Shown: piece after piece, positions 1-7,211 of the stretch
How the letters are laid out: every line of letters begins with the position of its first letter
Position numbering within the stretch: the first letter of the stretch is position 1
NCBI GenBank assembly: GCA_964498585.1
Contig: CAZCHH010000007.1
Location: forward strand, 6,290 to 70,289
Source: JAAYJM01 sp964498585
GTDB taxonomy: Bacteria > Bacteroidota > Ignavibacteria > Kapaibacteriales > UBA2268
Direction of reading: 5' to 3'
DNA length: 64,000 nucleotides
Notes under the pieces: generated by a model
What the model was told of the DNA's origin: nothing
The model's input: only the letters and a program-made list of their open reading frames with translations
The model's database searches: none
Translations under genes and position numbers: made by a program

Positions 1-500
1 TGTTCTTTTTTCCTTTTTATAGCATAAAATTCCCTTAATCCAGTATCATTTTGTAAATTAAATGTATAGTAATTTAAACTTAGTAATGGCGATTTTTTTT
101 TTATACAGATTAATGTTGAAAAATTATTTTTTCTTTTCTCATCATCGTAAACAAATAGATACAAATTACTTTTATAAATGAATTTTGTACTAATATTCTG
201 AAAACAAATATCAGATGCAACTTTTATTGATGAATCTTGAGGATTATATACTACAAGATTAAAAGGTTTTCCTTTTTCACATTTTGCTGATACCTTATTA
301 CTATAAAAGAAATTATTATATTTAAAAAATCCTCTTATGGTACTGTCTTCGTTAATATAAAATTTATATTTTTTCAAGTCTTCTTTCTTAAAATTATTAA
401 TATGAAAATTTATATATACTTCACCTCCAAGAAGTTCAATTTGTGCATTCAAACCAATAGTTGATGTTAAATAAATTATAAAGATAATAAAGTATTTCAT
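1..500 (-). CDS. Exported protein of unknown function, partial (C-terminus outside window)
   Basis: An open frame runs leftward from an ATG at 500 and leaves the window at position 1, giving at least 166 residues. The first ~20 residues (MKYFIIFIIYLTSTIGLNAQ) look like a Sec signal peptide. GGAG lies 6-7 nt before the ATG. The mature part is rich in Lys, Asn, Tyr and Phe with a beta-strand-like alternation and I recognise no family in it. It is divergently placed from nothing obvious and is followed upstream by a palindromic repeat and the glycosyltransferase gene on the same strand. Likely periplasmic or surface located; no function is assigned. Confidence 0.7.
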   Translation of the reverse strand, partial: MKYFIIFIIYLTSTIGLNAQIELLGGEVYINFHINNFKKEDLKKYKFYINEDSTIRGFFKYNNFFYSNKVSAKCEKGKPFNLVVYNPQDSSIKVASDICFQNISTKFIYKSNLYLFVYDDEKRKNNFSTLICIKKKSPLLSLNYYTFNLQNDTGLREFYAIKRKKE

Positions 501-574
501 ATTATTCTCCGCTTGAATTATTCATATTTTAAATAACCAACATTTATGTAAATCATTTATGATGTAATTTTCTT

Positions 575-597
575 CCCAAGTGCAACTTGGGAAGGAG
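575..597. repeat. Dispersed palindrome, CCCAAGT/ACTTGGG family
   Basis: CCCAAGTGCAACTTGGG forms a near-perfect palindrome followed by AAGGAG. The same core followed by the same AAGGAG tail recurs at 44378, 63724 and 63805, twice inside a reading frame. Here it lies just beyond the stop of the glycosyltransferase gene but has no T-run, so a terminator role is doubtful. Confidence 0.75.
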
Positions 598-617
598 AGA
601 AAAAATTTCCCCAAAAC

Positions 618-1721
618 CTATTTTATCATTTCTTCGCAGATTTTTAGCATTTTTTTTGCAGAATTTTTCCAGGAGAACTTTTCTGCCCACTCTACTGCTC
701 CTTCAGAAAGCGTTTTTTGTAATTCCATATCTGTAAACACTTTATATATTTTATCGCTTAGTTCTTCAATATTTCCGTATTCGTAAAGCAAACCCGACAA
801 ACCATCTTTAACAGAGTCTTTCAGTCCGGGAACGTTAGCAGAAATTACGCAGGTGCCGCAAGCATTCGCCTCAATATTAGTAATTCCCCAACCTTCCTTA
901 ATTGAAGTATTTGCAACGCAATGCACCTCACTCAAAATCTTTTTCTTGTCTTCTTCAGTTACGTAACCAAAAAAAGTAGTTTTTTCAAAGATGTTCAGTT
1001 CTTTTGCCAAATTTTCCAAATCTTCCTGATAGTCGCCACGCCCCAAAATATAGAGTTTTGCATTTGGAACTCGTATTACAACTTCAGCAAATGCTAAAAG
1101 CAAATGCTGAACGCTTTTGTATTTTTTTAATCTACCAAAATACGCAACAGTTGGGTCTTCAAGCTTTTTGCTTACCTTCATTTGGAAATCTTCCGGACTA
1201 ATTGCATTTTCCACAATTTTGAACCTTTTCCTGTCGAAACCTCTTTCCAAAAACTCGTTTAAAGTACTTTCCGAAACAACAACAAAATTTGTCTTTTTAT
1301 AGACAAAATCGATAAGTTTTTCAGCAAAAACCACATACAGTCCAGATAAAAATCCGGTTTGGTTGAAAATGCTTTTTCCAAAAAAGTGGTGGCTAATCGC
1401 AAGAAGCGGCTTTCTCACGTAAAGCGGAGTGTAGAAAGGGATTTTGTTTATATCGTCAATAACTATATCGAAATCCTCTTTTCTATATTTTTTCCAGTAA
1501 AGATAAGGCACCCAAAAATTAAAGAAGTTACGTGAGCCGTATCGTTCTACCTCAATTCCATCAATATTTTCAAATTGCTGCGAGCCGTCGTAGCGGTATG
1601 CAACTAATTTTACTTTATGCCCGTCTGCTGCGATGTGCCTGAAAATTTCGTGCAAATGCACCTCTGCCCCACCTCCAAGTGGGCTTTTGATGTCCTGCCA
1701 ATTGAATATTAATATTTTCAT
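618..1721 (-). CDS. Glycosyltransferase family 4 (GT-B fold)
   Basis: A 367-residue GT-B glycosyltransferase of the GT4 kind. The N-terminal acceptor half has the usual Gly-rich start (GGGAEVHLHE, residues ~16-25). The C-terminal nucleotide-sugar half has GRLKKYKSVQHLL and the conserved E-x7-E segment EGWGITNIEANACGT at about residues 275-290, followed by the typical PGLKDSV and GLLYEYG stretches. It probably transfers a sugar from an NDP donor to a lipid- or polymer-bound acceptor on the cytoplasmic face of the inner membrane; the substrate cannot be read. It stands alone, without other glycan genes nearby. CAAATATA at 1751-1758 reads as TATATTTG on the coding strand, a plausible -7 element about 30 nt before the ATG. 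Confidence 0.9.
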   Translation of the reverse strand: MKILIFNWQDIKSPLGGGAEVHLHEIFRHIAADGHKVKLVAYRYDGSQQFENIDGIEVERYGSRNFFNFWVPYLYWKKYRKEDFDIVIDDINKIPFYTPLYVRKPLLAISHHFFGKSIFNQTGFLSGLYVVFAEKLIDFVYKKTNFVVVSESTLNEFLERGFDRKRFKIVENAISPEDFQMKVSKKLEDPTVAYFGRLKKYKSVQHLLLAFAEVVIRVPNAKLYILGRGDYQEDLENLAKELNIFEKTTFFGYVTEEDKKKILSEVHCVANTSIKEGWGITNIEANACGTCVISANVPGLKDSVKDGLSGLLYEYGNIEELSDKIYKVFTDMELQKTLSEGAVEWAEKFSWKNSAKKMLKICEEMIK

Positions 1722-1807
1722 TTTCGTTCATTTTCACATTTTTGTTATTACAAATATAATTCTTTTTGGCATAATGCTTGTAATATTCCATAAAAAATTG
1801 AAAAATT

Positions 1808-2100
1808 ATAAACTAACTTGATGTGGATAAAGCTTATAGCTTCTCCTTCAAAGCTGCTCTTGGGATTGAAGATTTCAACTTTCGCAAGGTTAAGAAACTT
1901 TACGAAAGTAAAAAGAGTAATGTCATCCCATTACTTGTTATTAGTATGACTGGAAAGTTGTCCAACATCTCGAAGAGTTGGACATCTGAATATGGTTATG
2001 TTTTATTGAAATAGGAAATACGTAGAGAAAATTTTGGAATGTAAAAAAATATTTGTAATTTGAAAATAAGATAATTTAAAATATTGAAAGCGTTGAGTAT
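1808..2100 (+). other. Decayed coding remnant plus dispersed repeat upstream of the antitoxin gene
   Basis: No intact gene is evident in 1722-2114. A short open frame at about 1823-2014 ends in ...ISMTGKLSNISK...SEYGYVLLK, which has the flavour of a worn T9SS sorting domain end but is too degraded to name. Within it lies a palindrome (TGTCCAACATCTCGAAGAGT..., about 1957-1982). The next ~120 bp resemble 57366-57490: shared blocks include TAGAGAAAATTTTG, TAATTTGAAAATAAGA and TTGAAAGC. Both copies sit just upstream of toxin-antitoxin genes. Confidence 0.4.
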
Positions 2101-2114
2101 CTAATAAAGAAATA

Positions 2115-2441
2115 ATGAGTGAAAAAAAATACACATATAATTTTGCAGACGTTAATGGCAGAACTGAAATGAATGAATATATTGACGAAGAAGAGAAAGA
2201 AATAATTGAATCTCTATATGAATTTGATTGGCAGAAGAATCCAGATAAAGAAACCAACCGAATTTATGAAGAATATGCAAAGAATTATTTCGATAAAAAA
2301 AATAAAATAGAAGTAAATCTAACGGACAGGGATTTTAATAAAATCCAGTTTAAAGCATTACAGGCAGGAATACCTTATGAATCACTTATTGCAATGCTTA
2401 TTCATAAATATAACGAAGGAAAAATCACATTAACCTTATGA
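2115..2441 (+). CDS. Ribbon-helix-helix (CopG/BrnA-like) antitoxin, orphan
   Basis: A 108-residue protein. The C-terminal third (IEVNLTDRDFNKIQFKALQ, then GIPYESLIAMLIHKYNEGK) matches the ribbon-helix-helix pattern of the CopG/COG5304 antitoxins: a short beta strand, then two helices with the conserved GIPYxxLI turn. The acidic N-terminal part would be the toxin-binding segment. Members are usually paired with a RelE- or BrnT-like toxin directly upstream; here the upstream 390 bp hold no toxin, so it appears to be an orphan left after toxin loss. It would act as a DNA-binding autoregulator. No strong ribosome-binding site precedes the ATG. Confidence 0.7.
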   Translation: MSEKKYTYNFADVNGRTEMNEYIDEEEKEIIESLYEFDWQKNPDKETNRIYEEYAKNYFDKKNKIEVNLTDRDFNKIQFKALQAGIPYESLIAMLIHKYNEGKITLTL

Positions 2442-2525
2442 TTATCATAGGAGTAAAAAAAACCAACCCCAAAAAATAATTCTCAACAGAATTTAATATG
2501 TTTCTGGACTGCATTAGATCGTGTA

Positions 2526-2804
2526 ATGGATAGTGAATATTGGATGGGAAGAACAGTATGCTCTAAAGCATTACAGTTAACTTATGAAGATTTAGAAAAG
2601 ATTTATTGGGTAACTGAATTTATAAGAAATGATTTAGTTCGTTTTATACCTAAAATAAAGGTTCTTGATATTGATTATTTAAAAGAATGTTTAATTGTAA
2701 TACTTGAATCAATTGAATTTTTAATTTCTGATTCGAATTCAATTATAGGTTTTTCAATTATTTCACATTCTTCGGTAAGAGAAGCTATTATAGAAATAAA
2801 GTAA
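2526..2804 (+). CDS. Small hypothetical protein, possibly a gene fragment
   Basis: An open frame of 92 residues from an ATG at 2526; the frame is also open, without an ATG, back to about 2457, so this may be the tail of a damaged gene. The sequence is mixed helical with an aromatic N-terminus (MDSEYWMGRTVCSKALQ) and a hydrophobic middle (CLIVILESIEFLI). I recognise no family. There is no convincing ribosome-binding site. It sits between an orphan antitoxin and a REP-like repeat in a region of damaged accessory genes. Confidence 0.3.
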   Translation: MDSEYWMGRTVCSKALQLTYEDLEKIYWVTEFIRNDLVRFIPKIKVLDIDYLKECLIVILESIEFLISDSNSIIGFSIISHSSVREAIIEIK

Positions 2805-2888
2805 AATTTATACTAATAAACTTAAGCTATTTTATAACAGGGCGTTTCTTCAAAACTAAATCTCCTAATTTCTTCTATTCAATAAGCT

Positions 2889-2933
2889 AATAAGGTTTGG
2901 CTCTGGTAAATGCACATTTTTCTACTAAGGTTT
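2889..2933 (+). repeat. REP-like element related to the ends flanking the IS200-type transposase
   Basis: The segment reads AATAAGGTTTGG, about 20 variable bases, then TTTTTCTACTAAGGTTT. The same two blocks in the same order occur at 55001-55046 and 55603-55651, beside the IS200-like tnpA, and inverted at 54932-54978. It is therefore probably a solitary non-autonomous copy mobilised by that kind of transposase. Confidence 0.6.
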
Positions 2934-3082
2934 GAGGTGGAAATATGGTTTTTAAGATTTCAAAAAGCGTTGAGAGATTATTTCCCTGAAAATTTGGTAA
3001 CAATCTGTTTTCTTAAAAAAAATTCTTAAAATAATATTCTTAGAAAAAAACGTTTATTTAATTTTAAAGTATAACTGAAAAT

Positions 3083-3394
3083 ATGAATCAGGATATTATA
3101 AGTAAAGTCAAAGAAATCAGGAATCTGTTCCTGGCTGATGGATTTGTTATTAAAGGAGTTTTTGGCTCATACAGCAGAGATGAAGCCAATTCCCAAAGCG
3201 ATATAGATATATTATATGATTTGAATGGTTCATTCAGAGAAAAATATAGAGGTTTTAAAGCTGTTGCCAAATTAGATGATATTCAGAAAACAATTTCTTT
3301 CTTACTTGGTATTGAAGCTGATTTAGTTCAAAAGCAATATCTTGGAACTATTTCAGCAAAGTATATTTTGCCAGAGGTTCATTATGTTGAATAA
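3083..3394 (+). CDS. MNT-type minimal nucleotidyltransferase (MntA-like antitoxin)
   Basis: A 103-residue minimal nucleotidyltransferase of the polymerase-beta superfamily. The active-site signature GSYSRDEANSQSDIDILYDL (about residues 27-46) has the GS motif and the paired Asp. MNT proteins act as antitoxins for HEPN RNases, in characterised pairs by transferring AMP onto the HEPN toxin. The start codon of the HEPN gene (3384) overlaps the end of this gene by 11 nt, the usual arrangement for this family. The MNT gene looks intact although its partner is frameshifted. Confidence 0.85.
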   Translation: MNQDIISKVKEIRNLFLADGFVIKGVFGSYSRDEANSQSDIDILYDLNGSFREKYRGFKAVAKLDDIQKTISFLLGIEADLVQKQYLGTISAKYILPEVHYVE

Positions 3395-3715
3395 AAAAGA
3401 TATGGCGATTCTGGAATTTACTCTGCAAATGATTGATGAAGCGGAAAGAGTAGTAGCAAAAAGCGGCGCTGCTACGAAGCATTAAATCATTTTGATAGCA
3501 AAAATTCAATTTTATTTAATCTTTTGCAAATTAGTGAAAAATTACAGAAAATTGAATCTCCTAAAATAAGAGAAATTCTTCCAATAAATGAAATCTATTC
3601 GATTAGAAACCGCATAACGCATGATTATGATGGTATAGATTTGATAATTGTTGAAGAAATCCTAATTGATGAACTACCACTCTTAAAGAAAACTATACTC
3701 GAAATAATTTCATAA
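3384..3715 (+). pseudogene. HEPN-family RNase toxin, frameshifted
   Basis: The frame starting at ATG 3384 encodes MLNKKDMAILEFTLQMIDEA and ends at TAA 3483-3485. A second frame resumes at about 3471 with YEALNHFDSKNS... and runs to 3715. Joined, they give a normal HEPN protein of about 110 residues with the catalytic Rx4-6H motif intact (RNRITH). The break lies near 3465-3480 (GGCGCTGCTACGAAGC) and needs a +1 or -2 change; it is not at a homopolymer. The likely interpretation is an inactivated toxin retained beside an intact antitoxin; programmed frameshifting or an assembly error are alternatives. Confidence 0.8.
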
Positions 3716-3973
3716 CCATTTTACTCATCATAGATTCTTTAAAAAACCTTACCAGCAAACGAACCAAACAAGAACATAAAATTATTAGCATATTACATCA
3801 CTTGAGTAAACTATAAAAGTTGAAATATAAAAAAAGTATTATATTGCTTAAAATATTCAATTTTAATAACAACCACAACCAATTCCCATTTTATCCATAA
3901 ATATTATAAAAATTCAAAAAAATACCTTATCTTGCAATTTTAGAAATTGAAAAATACAAAGAATTGATAAATT

Positions 3974-4843
3974 ATGTCGTTTAGTATATTAGAGGGAAAT
4001 TGCTTAGATTTAATTCCTTTTATTGAAGAAAAGGTGGATTTAACTTTTTTAGACCCACCATTTAATCAAAATAAGGAATATAAATATTTTAATGACAATC
4101 TTTCGGAAAAGGAATATTGGGATTTTATATATAATGCTGTTGAAAAGATTTTCAATAAAACAAGTGAAGGTGGTTCAATCTATTTTATGCAGCGAGAGAA
4201 AAACACTGAGCAGGTCTTAAAAGCATTACGGGAAACCGGTTGGACTTTACAAAATTTAATTATATGGAAGAAAAAAACTTCTGCCGTTCCTTGTTCCAAT
4301 AAATTTGGGAAGCACTATCAAGTTATTGCCTTTGCTTCGAAAGGAGCAAAATTGAGAGTATTCAATAAATTAAGAATTACTCCTCCTTTACCACCAAATT
4401 ATAAAATTGGCTATGAAAACGGTGTGTTTGTTACTGATGTTTGGGATGACATACGTGAATTAACCTCCGGCTATTTTGCTGGCGATGAAGCGATTAGAAG
4501 CGGTAATGGTGAAAGATTTCATAAACAGCAAGCTCCTCTTTCGCTTTTACTTAGAATAATTTTATCTTCATCAAATATTGGTGATACAGTTCTTGACCCA
4601 TTTGCTGGTACAGGAACTACATTAGTTGTTGCTAACCAATTAAACCGTAACACAGTCGGTATTGAAATTGACCCAGAAAATATTGAGTGTATTAGTAATA
4701 GATTGAATAATTTGAGAAAATCTGATGATATAAAAAAGTATTACAAAGATTACGTTTACACAGAAAGATTGAATGAAATCTGGGATACTCAATATAAGAA
4801 CATTGAATATACTGAAAAGCAAGAAGTTATGGAGTTGAATTAA
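3974..4843 (+). CDS. Site-specific DNA methyltransferase (beta-class amino-methyltransferase)
   Basis: A 289-residue DNA amino-methyltransferase. Catalytic motif IV (LDPPF, about residues 25-29) precedes the AdoMet-binding motif I (LDPFAGTGTT, about 205-214), the order of the beta class (N6-adenine or N4-cytosine). The trailing GIEIDPENIECISNRL is the usual motif II region. It is the first of two methyltransferases placed before a CfrBI-like endonuclease and would protect host sites, perhaps one strand of an asymmetric site or a second base of the same site. Specificity cannot be read. The 258 bp before it contain nothing I recognise; the 70 bp between it and the next gene contain a promoter-like element. 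Confidence 0.88.
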   Translation: MSFSILEGNCLDLIPFIEEKVDLTFLDPPFNQNKEYKYFNDNLSEKEYWDFIYNAVEKIFNKTSEGGSIYFMQREKNTEQVLKALRETGWTLQNLIIWKKKTSAVPCSNKFGKHYQVIAFASKGAKLRVFNKLRITPPLPPNYKIGYENGVFVTDVWDDIRELTSGYFAGDEAIRSGNGERFHKQQAPLSLLLRIILSSSNIGDTVLDPFAGTGTTLVVANQLNRNTVGIEIDPENIECISNRLNNLRKSDDIKKYYKDYVYTERLNEIWDTQYKNIEYTEKQEVMELN

Positions 4844-4880
4844 GATACTTATAATTATTTCTATTTATAGAATAGTTTAT

Positions 4881-4906
4881 TATATTTGTATATTGAATTA
4901 AGGAGG
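4881..4906 (+). promoter_or_regulatory. Promoter -7 element and strong RBS for the second methyltransferase
   Basis: TATATTTG at 4881-4888 fits the Bacteroidota -7 consensus TAnnTTTG, with TTTC at 4858-4861, 19 nt upstream, as a weak -33 match. AAGGAGG at 4900-4906 lies 6 nt before TTG 4913. Together these decide that the methyltransferase starts at the TTG at 4913 and not at the earlier in-frame TTG at 4886, which would fall inside the promoter. Confidence 0.6.
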
Positions 4907-4912
4907 AAAAAA

Positions 4913-6316
4913 TTGGAACTAAATAAACAATATATTGAAAAAATAAAAAAATCCAATAATGGTGAGTTATCAAAATTTATCAATAACTCTTCATCAACAG
5001 AAATATTATACTTTTTAGAAAACTTAGGATACTTACCAAAAGATTTTGATGGAAGCTTATTTATTCCATTGCTAAAACATAAGAACTCAAAGATTAGATA
5101 TTGGGCAATAAAAAATATTGGAAAATTAAGAGGAGAAAAGTTTATTAATGAAATATATAGTATTGCTTTAAATGATATTGATACAAATGTAAGAAGAGAA
5201 GCAGTATCTTCTATTGGTAGATTAAAAAGCACTGTAACAAAAGAAAATTTGTTGAATTTGTTAAATGATTATGACCCTAAAATTGTATGCCAAGCTATAA
5301 GAGGACTTTTAGTTTTTAAAGATGATAATAAAATTTATAGTGAACTGATTAAATTAATTAATCATCCAAATGAGATGATTAAGCAAATCATTAAAAAAGA
5401 ATTTTTTTCTAGCACAGAATGTATAAACAATAAATTAAAACATACTGATATTCCAGAACATTTAAAGAATATTGTTGTTAATGGTGATGTTTTAGATGTA
5501 TTAAAATATGTTCAAGATGAGTCAATACATTTAACCTTTACTTCACCACCATATTATAATGCAAGAGATTATTCAATTTACCCAAGTTATAAAGAGTATT
5601 TACTTTTTTTAGAACAAGTATTTAGAGAAGTATATCGTATAACAAAAGAAGGTAGGTTTTTTATATTAAACACTTCTCCAATTATTATTCCTAGAATAAG
5701 CAGGCAGCATTCAAGTATTAGATATCCAATACCTTTCGATATACATCCTTTTTTAATTGAAATGGGCTGGGAATTTATTGATGATATAATTTGGTTAAAA
5801 CCAGAAGCAAGTGTAAAAAACAGAGTTGCTGGTTTTATGCAGCATAGAAAACCATTAGCTTATAAACCAAATGCGGTTACTGAATATTTAATGGTTTATA
5901 GAAAAAAAACTGATAAATTATTAGATTGGAATATTAAACAATATAATTGGGAAACGGTGCAAAGCAGTAAAGTACCTGAAGGGTACGAAACAACTAATGT
6001 GTGGAAAATTGACCCAAAGTATGATAAGGTTCATTCAGCAGTATTTCCTGTTGAATTATGCAAAAGAGTAATTCAATACTATTCTTATAAAAATGATTTA
6101 GTTTTTGACCCTTTTGCTGGTAGTGGAACTGTTGGCAGAACAGCCAAAAAGCTTGGTAGATATTTCTTTTTGACTGAAAAAAATCAGATTTATTTTGAAT
6201 ATATGAAGGCCCAACAAAAACCTTCATTAATTGAAGAAGAGTATTCAACAAAATTCATAGATTTTTCTAATTTTAAGGAGATTATTCAAAATGACACTAT
6301 CTCAAGAAGTAACTAA
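4913..6316 (+). CDS. HEAT-repeat domain fused to N4-cytosine-type DNA methyltransferase
   Basis: A 467-residue protein starting at TTG 4913 behind AAGGAGG. Residues ~45-160 form three HEAT/ARM-like helical repeats (for example NSKIRYWAIKNIGKLRG, DTNVRREAVSSIGRLK). The catalytic part follows: motif IV TSPPY at ~210-214, which favours N4-cytosine methylation, and motif I FDPFAGSGT at ~398-406, again beta-class order. The gene overlaps the endonuclease gene by 26 nt, so the two are translationally linked. The fused HEAT domain is unusual for a methyltransferase; it could hold the partner enzyme or sense DNA, but that is inference. Confidence 0.85.
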   Translation: MELNKQYIEKIKKSNNGELSKFINNSSSTEILYFLENLGYLPKDFDGSLFIPLLKHKNSKIRYWAIKNIGKLRGEKFINEIYSIALNDIDTNVRREAVSSIGRLKSTVTKENLLNLLNDYDPKIVCQAIRGLLVFKDDNKIYSELIKLINHPNEMIKQIIKKEFFSSTECINNKLKHTDIPEHLKNIVVNGDVLDVLKYVQDESIHLTFTSPPYYNARDYSIYPSYKEYLLFLEQVFREVYRITKEGRFFILNTSPIIIPRISRQHSSIRYPIPFDIHPFLIEMGWEFIDDIIWLKPEASVKNRVAGFMQHRKPLAYKPNAVTEYLMVYRKKTDKLLDWNIKQYNWETVQSSKVPEGYETTNVWKIDPKYDKVHSAVFPVELCKRVIQYYSYKNDLVFDPFAGSGTVGRTAKKLGRYFFLTEKNQIYFEYMKAQQKPSLIEEEYSTKFIDFSNFKEIIQNDTISRSN

Positions 6317-7205
6317 AAGGATTATTAAGAAATTAATTTCAGGTGAAGATTATCGTATTGAAATTGTTACTCTTATTAATGCTGAATTTTTAAATTATGC
6401 GATTGAATTTTTTAAAAAGATAGTTGCAGCTAAATTTAATAATAATCAAATCAATATTGATTGGTACAAAGAAGTCTTTCTTGATCCAAAACTTACTGCA
6501 AAGGAAATTGCAATAAATTCTGGTTTAAATAAAAAAACTATACATAATATGTATAATAGTTCAACAAAAGAAATAGTTATTGACGCATCCAATGAGCATT
6601 ATGATACTCTTTATGAGTCTATTAAAAATTTAGTTGATAGCGAAAATGAAATTGAGTTGAATTTAACTATCAAATTTAAAGGTATTAGTGTAGATTTAAA
6701 TGTTAGTGAAAGTTTAATTGTTATTAATGCTTTGGCCGTTAAAAGAGCTGAACTAAGAGGTGGTTTATGGAGTACAGCTGGTAAAAGAGTTGAAAAACCA
6801 TTGATGTTAACATTATGCAAATTGTTTAATGTATGTGATGACAATTATTCTATTAAAGAAAAAGGGAAAAAGAAAAAAATTGATGATTTTGAAAGAGAAA
6901 TTGACTTCTATCTAAAAAACAATGGAATACTTTACAAATGTGAAGTAAAATTAATGGGTAAAGGAAATCCTGAAGGTGCTGATGCTGTAATAGCTCGGGA
7001 TAGTAAACTCTTTATAGCTGACAAATTATCTGATACAAATAAATTACAACTCAATTCATTAAAAGTTCATTGGGTTGAGTTAAGAAGTGAAGAAGGTTAC
7101 AAAAAATTTGCTAATATTCTTGAAATACTTAATATTCCTTATAAACTCTTTACTGATAATATTGATAACTCATTAGAAGCAGTTTTTAAGGAGATATTTG
7201 TATAA
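6291..7205 (+). CDS. Type II restriction endonuclease, CfrBI-like
   Basis: A 304-residue protein whose C-terminal half carries a PD-(D/E)xK nuclease core: Asp205 in EREIDFYL and Glu218-Val-Lys220 in YKCEVKLMGKGNPEGADAV. The segment after it (ARDSKLFIADKLSD, then VHWVELRS) resembles the CfrBI family of type II enzymes, whose characterised member cuts CCWWGG; family membership is from memory. The N-terminal part has a predicted helix-turn-helix-like segment (LTAKEIAINSGLNKKTIHNM, ~67-86). It overlaps the methyltransferase gene by 26 nt and ends 6 nt before the ABC-F gene. No recognition site is claimed. Confidence 0.75.
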   Translation: MTLSQEVTKRIIKKLISGEDYRIEIVTLINAEFLNYAIEFFKKIVAAKFNNNQINIDWYKEVFLDPKLTAKEIAINSGLNKKTIHNMYNSSTKEIVIDASNEHYDTLYESIKNLVDSENEIELNLTIKFKGISVDLNVSESLIVINALAVKRAELRGGLWSTAGKRVEKPLMLTLCKLFNVCDDNYSIKEKGKKKKIDDFEREIDFYLKNNGILYKCEVKLMGKGNPEGADAVIARDSKLFIADKLSDTNKLQLNSLKVHWVELRSEEGYKKFANILEILNIPYKLFTDNIDNSLEAVFKEIFV

Positions 7206-7211
7206 AAAACT

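Noticed and set aside
580..786. Plus-strand frame over the end of the glycosyltransferase gene
   Set aside because: Antisense to a well supported gene and begins in a palindromic repeat.
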